A DNA stretch of 12,053 nucleotides, from contig JAIRUO010000265.1 in the NCBI GenBank assembly GCA_031254385.1, forward strand, positions 1 through 12,053, read 5' to 3'. The position numbers and the translations under genes were made by a program. This DNA comes from Treponema sp. GTDB lineage: Bacteria; Spirochaetota; Spirochaetia; Treponematales; Breznakiellaceae. The first letter of the stretch is position 1. Every line of letters starts with the position of its first letter. Shown here in pieces: positions 1-9,100 of this stretch. The notes under the pieces are model-generated. The model saw only the letters and a list, made by a program, of their open reading frames with translations. It did not search any database and was not told the origin of the DNA.

Positions 1-3000
1 GCGGAGTTGCGTCCGGTGCGGTATGCCTTTACTACCAGGATCGCTGTGCTTGAGGCTGTCAGATCAACGCTTGTTCCTGGTACTTATGAAATTATCTTTG
101 TCTATGACGCTAATGAGGCCTATGAATTGCTAAAGAGCGAAGCAGTAGATGCCTTTATAGGTCAATCTTTTTTAGAGGCGGTCTTTGATCCTTATGATGA
201 TGTTGCAGTCAGCGATTTTTATCCGCTGATTTTTCAATCAGTTTCCCTAACCACGCAAAATCCGGATCTTAAACCGATTATCTCGGTTGTTCATAAAATG
301 CTGCGTAACGGCGGAATTCAATATATAACGGAGTTATACAATTCAGGGTATTACGAATATTTAAGGAATAAATTGTCTATGCAGCTTACCGATGAAGAGC
401 GCCTCTATATACAAAATAACCCAGTAATTTATTATGGGGCCGAGACTAGCAATTATCCTATCAGCTTTTACAACGCCCATGAAGGCAAGTGGCAGGGTAT
501 AGCCATTGAAGTGCTACAAGAACTGGAAATGCTTACCGATTTACGGTTTGTGCATATCAACGATGAAAACGCCAGCTTTACCGAGTTGCTCGAAATGCTT
601 GAAGACGGCAGAGCATCCCTGATCACAGAATTGATATATTCTGATCCCCGCGCGCTCATATATATATGGTCAGACACCGCATTTATGATAGATAATGCAA
701 TATTGATATCCAGATCCGATTACCGCAATGTCCACTTAAATGAAATAATGTATATAAAAGTAGGCTTGATCAGGAATTACGCTCTTACAGATATATTTCG
801 CAATTGGTTTCCAAATCATCCCAATTCTATAGAATACGAGAGTACCATTGACGCTTTAGACGCCCTGGATCGGGGTGAGGTAGACATAGTAATGGACAGC
901 AGTCACGAACTTTTAATCATGACCAATTACCTGGAACGTGTAGGGTACAAAGCCAATTTAGTATTTGATTATACATTCAAGTCAACATTTGGATTCAACA
1001 AGGATCAGGCCGTTCTGCGATCAATAATTGATAAGGCAATGCGTTTGGTAGACACAGAAATAATTTCGAGCCAATGGATGCGGAAGACTTATGATTATCA
1101 GGTAAAAGTGGCAGAGGCGCGGCTTCCCTTGCTTATCGGAATGACCGCGCTGTCTATAGTTACAATTGGCCTTATACTGATTATGTTTTTCCGAAGCATT
1201 AATTTACGAAAGCTAAGAGAAGCGGAGCTTAAGATAAGGGAAGCTGATGAGCGTGCCAATCTCATGCTTGAATACTCGCCTCTTGTTGTAACGCTGTGGG
1301 ATGAAAATTTGCAAATTCTTGACTGCAACCAGGAAGCGGTCAGAATTTTTGGTCTTTCAAACAAAAGAGAGTACATGGACAGGTTTTTTGAATTTGTGCC
1401 GGAGTATCAGCCCAACGGAATGAAGACTCATGAATTGTTCATAAAAGCTCATTCGATGATTTTTTACGAAACAGAATTAGCCCACATTCAATGGACGCAG
1501 AACCATGCTGTTACGGGCGAAGCTATACCTTTCAATATCACCCTCGTCCGCATCAAATATAAAGACGGATATGCCGCAATAAGCTATGGGCAGGATCTGC
1601 GCGAGCGGAACGCCACAATTGCGAAAATGCGCGAAGCGGATGAGCGTGCGCAAATTTTATTTGATACCACTCCGCTTGCCAGTTGTATGATTAGCAAAGA
1701 CCGTAAAATATTTGATTGCAATCAAGAAGTTGTAAAAATGTTCGAAATACCGGACAGAAAGTTTTTCTTGAATAATTTTTTTACATTGTTGTTCCCCAAA
1801 TATCAGCCCAATGGGGAATTGTCTGTTGATGTGTCAGTTGAAAACGCAGGTATTGCATTTGAAAAAGGCTATAATCGTTTTGAGTGTATGCACCAAAAAC
1901 TAAGTGGCGAGCCTCTGCCTTCTGAAGTAACTTTGGTACGCGTTAAGTACAGGGGCGAAGACATGATTGCGGGGTATTTTAGCGATCTAACCGAACAAAA
2001 GGCAATGGTGCAGCTTGCAAAGCAGCAGGCGGAGACGGAAGCCGCCAGCCGCGCCAAATCCTCATTCCTGGCTACCATGAGCCACGAAATGCGGACGCCG
2101 ATGAACGCTATCATCGGCATGACATCTATCGCCAAAAACTCAACTGATATAGAACGCAAAAACTACGCGCTGAACAAGATCGAAGGCGCGGCCATACACC
2201 TTTTGAGCGTCATAAATGACGTGCTTGACATATCGAAAATCGAAGCAAACAAACTAGAACTGGCGCCGATCGAGTTTAATTTTGAGAGAATGTTACAGAA
2301 GATAGTAAATATAATCAACTTTCGCATGGATGAGAAACATCAGAAGTTTAACATAAATGTTGACAAGAGAATACCGCGTTTTATAGTGGGCGATGATCAC
2401 CGTTTGAGCCAGATCATATTAAACCTACTGACAAATGCGGTAAAATTTTCACCAGAACAGGGCGAGATTGGCCTTGACGTTACTCTGGAATCTGAGATGG
2501 AAGGAATTTGCGAGCTGCGTATAGCAGTGTCCGATAACGGGATCGGCATATCTCCGGAACAGCAGGCAAAATTATTCCGTTCGTTTCAACAGGCGGATAG
2601 CGGCATAAGCCGGGAATTTGGCGGCACTGGCCTTGGGCTTTCCATTTCAAAACATATCGTTGAGCTTATGGACGGAAAGATATGGGCAGAGTCAGAATTG
2701 GGCAAAGGGTCAATGTTTATTTTTACCGCGAAGGTCAAGCGCGGCAATAAGAATATAGCTTCCATGCTTAGTCCCGGCGTTAAATGGGAAAATATGCGCA
2801 TTCTAATTGTAGACGATGAGCCTGAGATATGCGCATATTTCCAGGATCTATTCCGTCAGCTTAATATAAGCTGCGACAGAGTTGCCAATGGGTTTGAGGC
2901 GTGCCGGATTATCGAAGAACGGACCTACGATATATATTTTGTAGACTGGCGAATGCCGGGCATGGACGGCATTGAGCTGACCAGAAAGATCAAGGCGCAT

Positions 3001-3582
3001 GACAAGGATATGCAGTCAGTGGTGGTAATGATATCATCGGCTGACTGGACAGTAATAAAAGACATGGCGCTTGACGCAGGCGTATCCAAATACCTTCTTA
3101 AGCCGCTTTTTTCGTCTGCGATCATTGATTGCATAAACGAATGTTTAGGGATAGACGGTGCTTTCATGGACGAAAGCTCGAAAGTTATCTCAGATGGACG
3201 ATTCGCCGGAAAAAAATTGCTTATTGCGGAAGATGTAGAGATCAACCGTGAGATATTGTTATCGCTGCTGGAAGACACCGGTTTATGTATGGAATGTGCC
3301 CATAACGGGCTTGAGGCTGTCAATATGATAGGGGAGGCCCCTGATAAATACGATGCGATATTAATGGATGTGCAAATGCCAAAGATGGACGGATATGAGG
3401 CGACTCGGCGTATACGCGGCCTGACCGCACAGCGTAAAAAGAAGCTCCCTATAATAGCAATGACCGCGCATGTATTTAAGAGCGACATAGAAGAATGCCT
3501 TGCGGCAGGTATGGACGATCACATAGGAAAGCCATTAGACCTTGACGATGTAATTAAGAAACTTCATAAGTATTTGGGGTGA
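1..3582 (+). CDS. Hybrid sensor histidine kinase, VFT-TM-PAS-PAS-HisKA-HATPase-REC-REC (5' partial)
   Basis: This is a membrane sensor kinase of the BvgS/EvgS-like hybrid type. The frame is open from base 1, and the start lies upstream: alignment with the third kinase shows that roughly 190 N-terminal residues are missing. Counting from base 1, residues 1-125 are the end of a first periplasmic binding-protein (SBP_bac_3/VFT) domain and about 127-365 a second one. A membrane segment follows at about 375-397. Two similar PAS domains lie at about 414-535 and 546-665, each starting READERA and carrying DCNQE and YQPNG. The phosphoacceptor is His695 in SHEMRTPMN. The ATPase has its N box at Asn812, DNGIGI at 845 and GGTGLGL at 874. 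REC1 has acidic residues 938-939, Asp982 and Lys1034; REC2 has Glu1077-Asp1078, Asp1123 and Lys1177. No HPt domain follows. It is expected to sense a periplasmic ligand and feed a phosphorelay; ligand and partner are unknown. It ends in a G-rich tract that carries the next gene's ribosome site. Confidence 0.93.
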   Translation, partial: AELRPVRYAFTTRIAVLEAVRSTLVPGTYEIIFVYDANEAYELLKSEAVDAFIGQSFLEAVFDPYDDVAVSDFYPLIFQSVSLTTQNPDLKPIISVVHKMLRNGGIQYITELYNSGYYEYLRNKLSMQLTDEERLYIQNNPVIYYGAETSNYPISFYNAHEGKWQGIAIEVLQELEMLTDLRFVHINDENASFTELLEMLEDGRASLITELIYSDPRALIYIWSDTAFMIDNAILISRSDYRNVHLNEIMYIKVGLIRNYALTDIFRNWFPNHPNSIEYESTIDALDALDRGEVDIVMDSSHELLIMTNYLERVGYKANLVFDYTFKSTFGFNKDQAVLRSIIDKAMRLVDTEIISSQWMRKTYDYQVKVAEARLPLLIGMTALSIVTIGLILIMFFRSINLRKLREAELKIREADERANLMLEYSPLVVTLWDENLQILDCNQEAVRIFGLSNKREYMDRFFEFVPEYQPNGMKTHELFIKAHSMIFYETELAHIQWTQNHAVTGEAIPFNITLVRIKYKDGYAAISYGQDLRERNATIAKMREADERAQILFDTTPLASCMISKDRKIFDCNQEVVKMFEIPDRKFFLNNFFTLLFPKYQPNGELSVDVSVENAGIAFEKGYNRFECMHQKLSGEPLPSEVTLVRVKYRGEDMIAGYFSDLTEQKAMVQLAKQQAETEAASRAKSSFLATMSHEMRTPMNAIIGMTSIAKNSTDIERKNYALNKIEGAAIHLLSVINDVLDISKIEANKLELAPIEFNFERMLQKIVNIINFRMDEKHQKFNINVDKRIPRFIVGDDHRLSQIILNLLTNAVKFSPEQGEIGLDVTLESEMEGICELRIAVSDNGIGISPEQQAKLFRSFQQADSGISREFGGTGLGLSISKHIVELMDGKIWAESELGKGSMFIFTAKVKRGNKNIASMLSPGVKWENMRILIVDDEPEICAYFQDLFRQLNISCDRVANGFEACRIIEERTYDIYFVDWRMPGMDGIELTRKIKAHDKDMQSVVVMISSADWTVIKDMALDAGVSKYLLKPLFSSAIIDCINECLGIDGAFMDESSKVISDGRFAGKKLLIAEDVEINREILLSLLEDTGLCMECAHNGLEAVNMIGEAPDKYDAILMDVQMPKMDGYEATRRIRGLTAQRKKKLPIIAMTAHVFKSDIEECLAAGMDDHIGKPLDLDDVIKKLHKYLG

Positions 3583-3590
3583 GGGAGTAA
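3576..3590 (+). repeat. G/A-rich heptad-like tract at the kinase 1/kinase 2 junction, containing stop and SD
   Basis: The tract GGGGTGAGGGAGTAA contains the TGA stop of the first kinase (3580-3582). It also contains a purine-rich Shine-Dalgarno sequence (GAGGGAG, 3581-3587) 6 nt before the ATG of the second kinase. It resembles, with differences, the GGGGAGTAGGGAG units found at the ends of the other two kinase genes. The overlap of stop and ribosome site suggests translational coupling. That it belongs to the same repeat family is an inference from similarity only. Confidence 0.45.
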
Positions 3591-3593
3591 ATC

Positions 3594-6113
3594 ATGCTTA
3601 TTCGTATCACGGAAGTGCTTATTATTGTTTTTACAACGCTAATTATTATTTTATTTAGTGTCTTGGCCGGGATTAATTATATGCAAAACAGCATTAGAAT
3701 ATCTCAGGAATCAGACTTATTGCTTGTATCTGATATTGCAGATCATTTTATCAGTACCGATATCGCGCTGTTAAAGTTAAAGACTGCCGGGATAGCGTAC
3801 CGTATATCAATATCTGACGAAGAAAAATGGTCAGAGGTCTTTACAAGCAGTGAAGCTATACATCCTGAGTTTATGGGGATGGCTGTTTTGGATAACGAAA
3901 GTGGTTTTTTAGTTTCATCAGGAGTATTGCCGACTCAGGCGGACTTAATGAATGATCCGTTTATAAAGCAGGCACTTCAGGGGGAAACGGTAATTAGTTC
4001 TGTTATTCCTTCGACCCAAGGGTATGTTGTGTTTTGCCTGGCAACTCCCATATCAGGATCTCAAAGCGAAATTCTGGTGACAACGCTTAATCGAAATTAT
4101 TTTGCAACAAGAGTTTCCAACTTTGTAGTTTGGGATAACGGTCATATTTTTATTGATGATGCAGAGGGCAACATACTCGCCAACACACTTGATCGTGAAG
4201 CATGGATTCAGAACAAACAGAATTTTATCCGTTTGGCAAAAATCGATAAACAGTTCGAGAGTATTGCAAGCGTAATACAGCGGGGGGTCAACAGAGAAAT
4301 AGGAATAGGATATTTTACAATTTCCGGCATAGATAATATATGCGCTTTTAGGCCCATCAGCGGATCCGAGGAAGGATGGTTTTTAGGTGTTGTCGGGCAT
4401 CTTCCAGAAAGCCCATTTAGAAATATTGATAGTGGCTTAATAGTCGTTGGAATAGTTAGTTTCTTTTTAAGCTTCACCGCGGCAATTATTGCTTTTATCT
4501 TTATTAGAAAATCATATAATGAAAGGGAACGCCTTGTAACGCAGCAGGCGCAGGCAGAAGCCGCTAGCCGCGCCAAATCTTCATTCTTGGCAACCATGAG
4601 CCACGAAATGAGAACGCCAATGAACGCCATTATCGGCATGACCTTAATAGGCAAAAACTCAACGGAAATGGAGCGCAAAGACTACGCGCTGAACAAAATT
4701 GAGGGTGCGGCAGTACACCTCCTAAGCGTCATCAATGACGTGCTTGACATATCAAAGATCGAAGCAAACAAACTGGAGCTTGCGCCAGTCGAGTTTAATT
4801 TTGAAAAGATGCTGCAGAAGATAGTAAACATTATCAACTTCCGCATGGACGAAAAACACCAGAAGTTTACTATGAATGTTGACAGAAATATACCGCGCTT
4901 CATCATCGGCGACGATCACCGTATAAGCCAAGTCATACTGAACCTGCTGTCAAATGCGGTAAAATTTTCTCCTGAACAGGGGGCGATCAACCTTGACATT
5001 GCATTAACCGACGAAAAGGACGGCATATGCGAATTGCGCGTGGCGGTGTCAGATAATGGGATAGGCATATCGGAGGATCATCAGGCAAAGCTGTTCAGCG
5101 CGTTTGAGCAGGCAGACAGCGGTATAAGCCGGGAATTTGGGGGCACTGGCCTTGGGCTTTCCATTTCAAAGCATATTGTTGATCTTATGGGCGGCGCAAT
5201 TTGGGTAGAATCGGAGCCCGGCAAAGGTTCGAGGTTTATTTTTACCGTAAAAGTTGAACGCAGCAAAGAGAATATAGTTTCCTGGCTTAGTCCCGGCGTT
5301 AAATGGGAAAATATTCGTATTTTAGCAGTTGACGACGAGCCCGAGGTATGCGCGTATTTCAAGGATCTATTCGCGCAGCTTGGCATAAGCTGTAGTACGG
5401 CAGCCGATGGTTTTGAGGCATGTAAAATCATTGAAGAACAGGGATCTTATGATATATATTTTGTAGACTGGCGTATGCCCGGTATGGACGGCATTGAATT
5501 AACAAGGAAGATCAAGGCTCATGACAAGGACAGGGCTTCCGTGGTGGTAATGATATCCTCTGCTGACTGGGCAGTAATAAAAGACATGGCCATTGACGCG
5601 GGCGTATCCAAATATCTTCTTAAGCCGCTCTTTTCTTCTGCAATTATTGACTGTATAAACGTATGTCTAGGATTAGATGGCACTCACAAAGATGAAGATC
5701 AGGGTACCATTATAGGCGGAAGATTTGCCAACAAAAAACTACTTATTGCAGAAGATGTGGAGATCAACCGTGAGATATTGATATCGCTGTTGGAAGACAC
5801 CGGGATAGGCATAGACTGCGCCCGAAACGGGCTGGAGGCTGTCGACATGGTAGTGTCTGCTCCCACCCAATACGATGTAATATTAATGGACGTACAGATG
5901 CCCAAGATGGACGGGCTTGAGGCGACGCGGCGTATACGGAAGCTATTAGCTGAACGACCGAAGAGAGTTCCGATAATAGCGATGACGGCGCATGTATTTA
6001 AGAGCGACATAGAAGAGTGTATTGCGGCAGGGATGGATGATCATATAGGAAAGCCGCTTGACGTTGACGATGTATTGAGAAAGCTGGAAAAGTACCTGGG
6101 CAGAGGGGAGTAG
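3594..6113 (+). CDS. Hybrid sensor histidine kinase, TM-Cache-like-TM-HisKA-HATPase-REC-REC
   Basis: This 839-residue membrane kinase shares its catalytic core with both neighbours but has an unrelated sensor. An N-terminal membrane segment (about 6-28) and a second one (about 281-304) flank an extracytoplasmic region of about 250 residues. That region has the look of a double Cache domain (for example MGMAVLDNESGFLVSSG and FIDDAEGNILANT); the Cache call is by resemblance. There is no PAS domain: a short coiled-coil (about 308-328) leads directly to His337. The ATPase N box is at Asn454, DNGIGI at 487 and the GTGLG box at about 516. REC1 has Asp580-581, Asp625 and Lys677; REC2 has Glu720-Asp721, Asp766 and Lys820. 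All key residues are present, so the enzyme should be active. The ATG at 3594 has a good ribosome site 6 nt upstream. The C-terminus (GRGE) and TAG stop are encoded by a G-rich repeat. Confidence 0.94.
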   Translation: MLIRITEVLIIVFTTLIIILFSVLAGINYMQNSIRISQESDLLLVSDIADHFISTDIALLKLKTAGIAYRISISDEEKWSEVFTSSEAIHPEFMGMAVLDNESGFLVSSGVLPTQADLMNDPFIKQALQGETVISSVIPSTQGYVVFCLATPISGSQSEILVTTLNRNYFATRVSNFVVWDNGHIFIDDAEGNILANTLDREAWIQNKQNFIRLAKIDKQFESIASVIQRGVNREIGIGYFTISGIDNICAFRPISGSEEGWFLGVVGHLPESPFRNIDSGLIVVGIVSFFLSFTAAIIAFIFIRKSYNERERLVTQQAQAEAASRAKSSFLATMSHEMRTPMNAIIGMTLIGKNSTEMERKDYALNKIEGAAVHLLSVINDVLDISKIEANKLELAPVEFNFEKMLQKIVNIINFRMDEKHQKFTMNVDRNIPRFIIGDDHRISQVILNLLSNAVKFSPEQGAINLDIALTDEKDGICELRVAVSDNGIGISEDHQAKLFSAFEQADSGISREFGGTGLGLSISKHIVDLMGGAIWVESEPGKGSRFIFTVKVERSKENIVSWLSPGVKWENIRILAVDDEPEVCAYFKDLFAQLGISCSTAADGFEACKIIEEQGSYDIYFVDWRMPGMDGIELTRKIKAHDKDRASVVVMISSADWAVIKDMAIDAGVSKYLLKPLFSSAIIDCINVCLGLDGTHKDEDQGTIIGGRFANKKLLIAEDVEINREILISLLEDTGIGIDCARNGLEAVDMVVSAPTQYDVILMDVQMPKMDGLEATRRIRKLLAERPKRVPIIAMTAHVFKSDIEECIAAGMDDHIGKPLDVDDVLRKLEKYLGRGE

Positions 6114-6122
6114 GGAGGAGGG
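6105..6122 (+). repeat. GGGGAGTAGGGAG repeat unit carrying the stop of kinase 2 and the SD of kinase 3
   Basis: The 13-nt sequence GGGGAGTAGGGAG (6105-6117) is identical to the one at 9521-9533. In both places its TAG is the stop codon of a kinase gene (here 6111-6113). The tract continues as GAGGG, so that GGGAGGAGGG (6113-6122) forms a strong Shine-Dalgarno sequence 5 nt before the ATG at 6128. The 12-nt core also occurs inverted at 6255-6266. Confidence 0.7.
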
Positions 6123-6127
6123 AAAAA

Positions 6128-9100
6128 ATGAAAAATGAGGAATTAGGAATGAGGAATGGGAAGGATTTTTTAGTTTTACTTCTTTCATTTTTCACTTCTC
6201 ACTTCTCACTTCTCATTTGTATTTTTCTTTTTTCATCCTGCGCTCGAATGAACGTCCCTACTCCCCAAGGCGGCATTGCCGCCACCTCACTCCCTACACT
6301 CCACTCCCCATTTAAAACCTTTCGAGATATACCCGGCGTAACGGCTGAGGAAATCGCCGACATTGAAAAATTGCAGAGCGATTACACTTCTTTTAGTTTT
6401 GGGGCGAACCCTTCTACAGAGACTTTTATATTGGCAAACGGCGAAGTTGGCGGTTTTACCACGCTGCTTTGCGAATGGCTAACAGAGCTTATCGGCATAC
6501 CTTTCCACCAGGAGGTTTTTGCGTGGGACGATTTGCTTGCAAAAACCAATGATCGTACCGTTGATTTTATGGCCAGCCTGGCGGCTACCGAAGAGCGCAG
6601 ACAATTCTATTATATGACTGATCCTATTGCCGAACGCCAGATTAAAACTATGCGCATTAGGGGCAGCCCCTCCCTGGAGCGGATCGCACAGGAACGCCTA
6701 CCCCGCTACGCGCTTATACAAACTCCCGGTATGATCAATGTCATAACCGATATGATAGTCGCGGCAACAGCTCCAGGCACTTTTGAGCCCATATACGTCA
6801 TTGATGTTAACGATGCTTATAATGCAATGAAAGACGGAAGGGCCGATGTTTTTTTTAGCGGGGGTGTTACAGTGGATTCCTATCTCGCCGATGATGTGTA
6901 TACTGAAATTTTCTTCCCGCTACTTTTCGCTTATACTTCGCTGATCACGGCAAACCCGGCGCTTGAACCAATCATTTCGGTTGTAAACAAGGTGATGAGA
7001 AACGGCGCAATGCCCTATCTGAACCATTTATACAATCAGGGTAACCGGGATTTCTTGAGATATAGACTGTCCTTACAGCTCAATAAAGCGGAGCGCGAAT
7101 ACATTGCCAGCCACCCTGTCATACCAGTCGTGGCAAACTACGATAATTTTCCCGTTTGTTTTTTTAACACCCGCGAGGGGAAATGGCAGGGACTCTTTTT
7201 TGACCTGTTAGATGAAATGACGAAGGTTACCGGGCTTTCTTTCAAACTAATCAATGAGAATAATGCAGACTGGCCGATTATTTATGAGATGGTAAGAAGC
7301 GGAGAAGCATCTTTAATTGCGGATTTAACATGGACGCAGGAGCGCGCAAATTATTTTATCTGGCCAGAAAGAGTACTGCTGCCGGATTATCTTGCGCTTG
7401 TTTCCAAGTCGGATTACCGCGATATTACGATCAGTGAAATCAGGAACATAAAGGTGGGTGTGGCCCAGGGTACGGTCTACGCCTCCACATTTAGGCAATG
7501 GTTTCCCGACCATCCGAATATTGTCGAGTATGTTAATATGGACATGGCCATCGCCGCCCTGGGGCGTGACGAAATTGATATGGTGATGTCCAGCCAGAGA
7601 AGGCTAATGTACGTAACACATTACCTTGAGCTTCCTGGTTACAAGACAAACATGATCTTTGACCACCCTATACAAACCTTATTTGGGGTGAACAAGAACG
7701 AAGAGGCTCTGCGTTCCATTATTGATAAGGCGTTTGAGCTAATCGATGCCGATGGAATCTCCGAGCGCTGGATGCGTAAGACTTACGATTATCGCGTAAA
7801 AGTTGCAGAGGCGCAACTGCCTTGGCTAATAGGCGCTGTCATTCTGGCTCTAACTGTACTTGGCCTTATACTAGTCTTGTTTTTTAGGGTTCATGGTGAG
7901 GGGAAACGACTTGCAAAGGTAGTTGCGGAAAAAACTTCTACCCTTACGGCAATTCTTGATTCCGCTTCTGATGTAATATTTTGCATAGACTTGGACTCGC
8001 GTTATACCGAATGTAATAAAAGTTTTGAAAATTTTTTTAACGTGCGCAAATCGGATCTGATCGGTAAAGGCAATGTTGAAGCTCTTGGCTGGAGTCCCGA
8101 TGTAACGGCGCAGCATACCGCCAAAGATAAAAAAGTGTTCACCGAAAAAGTAACGCTTTCTGCTGAAGAACTAATACCTTCTGCTGATGGAAGGGTACTG
8201 CTTTTTGAAACAATAAAGTCGCCCATTATCCATGACGGCGAAGTAACCGGGCTTGTGGGTATGGCGAGGGATATAACCCAGCGCGGTGAAATCATGCACG
8301 ATTTAGAACATGCGGTGGCGGAAGCGAAGAAGGCCTCTTTAGAAGCGGAAGCTGCCAACCACGCAAAGTCTTCGTTCCTGGCAACCATGAGCCACGAAAT
8401 GAGAACGCCGATGAACGCGATCATCGGCATGACATCAATTGCTAAAAACTCCATTAATATAGAACGGAAAGATTACGCTCTGAACAAGATAGAGAATGCT
8501 GCAGTGCACCTGTTAAGCGTCATTAACGATGTGCTTGACATATCAAAAATAGAGGCGAACAAGCTGGAACTTTCACCCATTGAATTTGATCTTGAGAGAA
8601 TGTTGCAAAGGATAGTAAGCATTATCAACTTCCGCATGGACGAAAAACATCAGAAGTTTGCTCTAAATGTTGACAAGAACATACCCCGCTTTATCGTTGG
8701 CGATGACCACCATTTAAGCCAGGTCATCATGAACCTGCTGGCAAACGCGGTAAAATTTTCGCCCGAACAGGGCGAGATTGGCCTTGACGTAGCTCTGGCA
8801 TCTGAGACGGATGGAATTTGTGAAATACGCATAAAAGTGTCAGATAACGGGATCGGCATAGCTCCTGAACAGCAGGAAAAGCTGTTCAGTGCGTTCCAGC
8901 AGGCAGACAGCAGTATAAGCCGGGAATTTGGCGGCACTGGCCTTGGGCTGTCCATTTCAAAACATATTGTTGAGCTTATGGGCGGTGCAATTTGGGTTGA
9001 ATCGGAGGTTGGCAAAGGTTCGAGGTTTATTTTTACTGTTAAGCTTAAGCGTGGCGAACAGAATGATGTTTCCATGCCTGCTTCTGTTGTCAAACCGGGA

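Noticed and set aside
7..9. TTG at position 7 as the start of the first kinase.
   Set aside because: The frame is open back to base 1, no ribosome site is visible, and alignment with kinase 3 places this point inside a VFT domain.
5946..6195. Two minus-strand open frames over the kinase 2/kinase 3 junction.
   Set aside because: They arise from the simple repeats and have low-complexity products (runs of Ser, Phe and Pro) with no ribosome site recognised.
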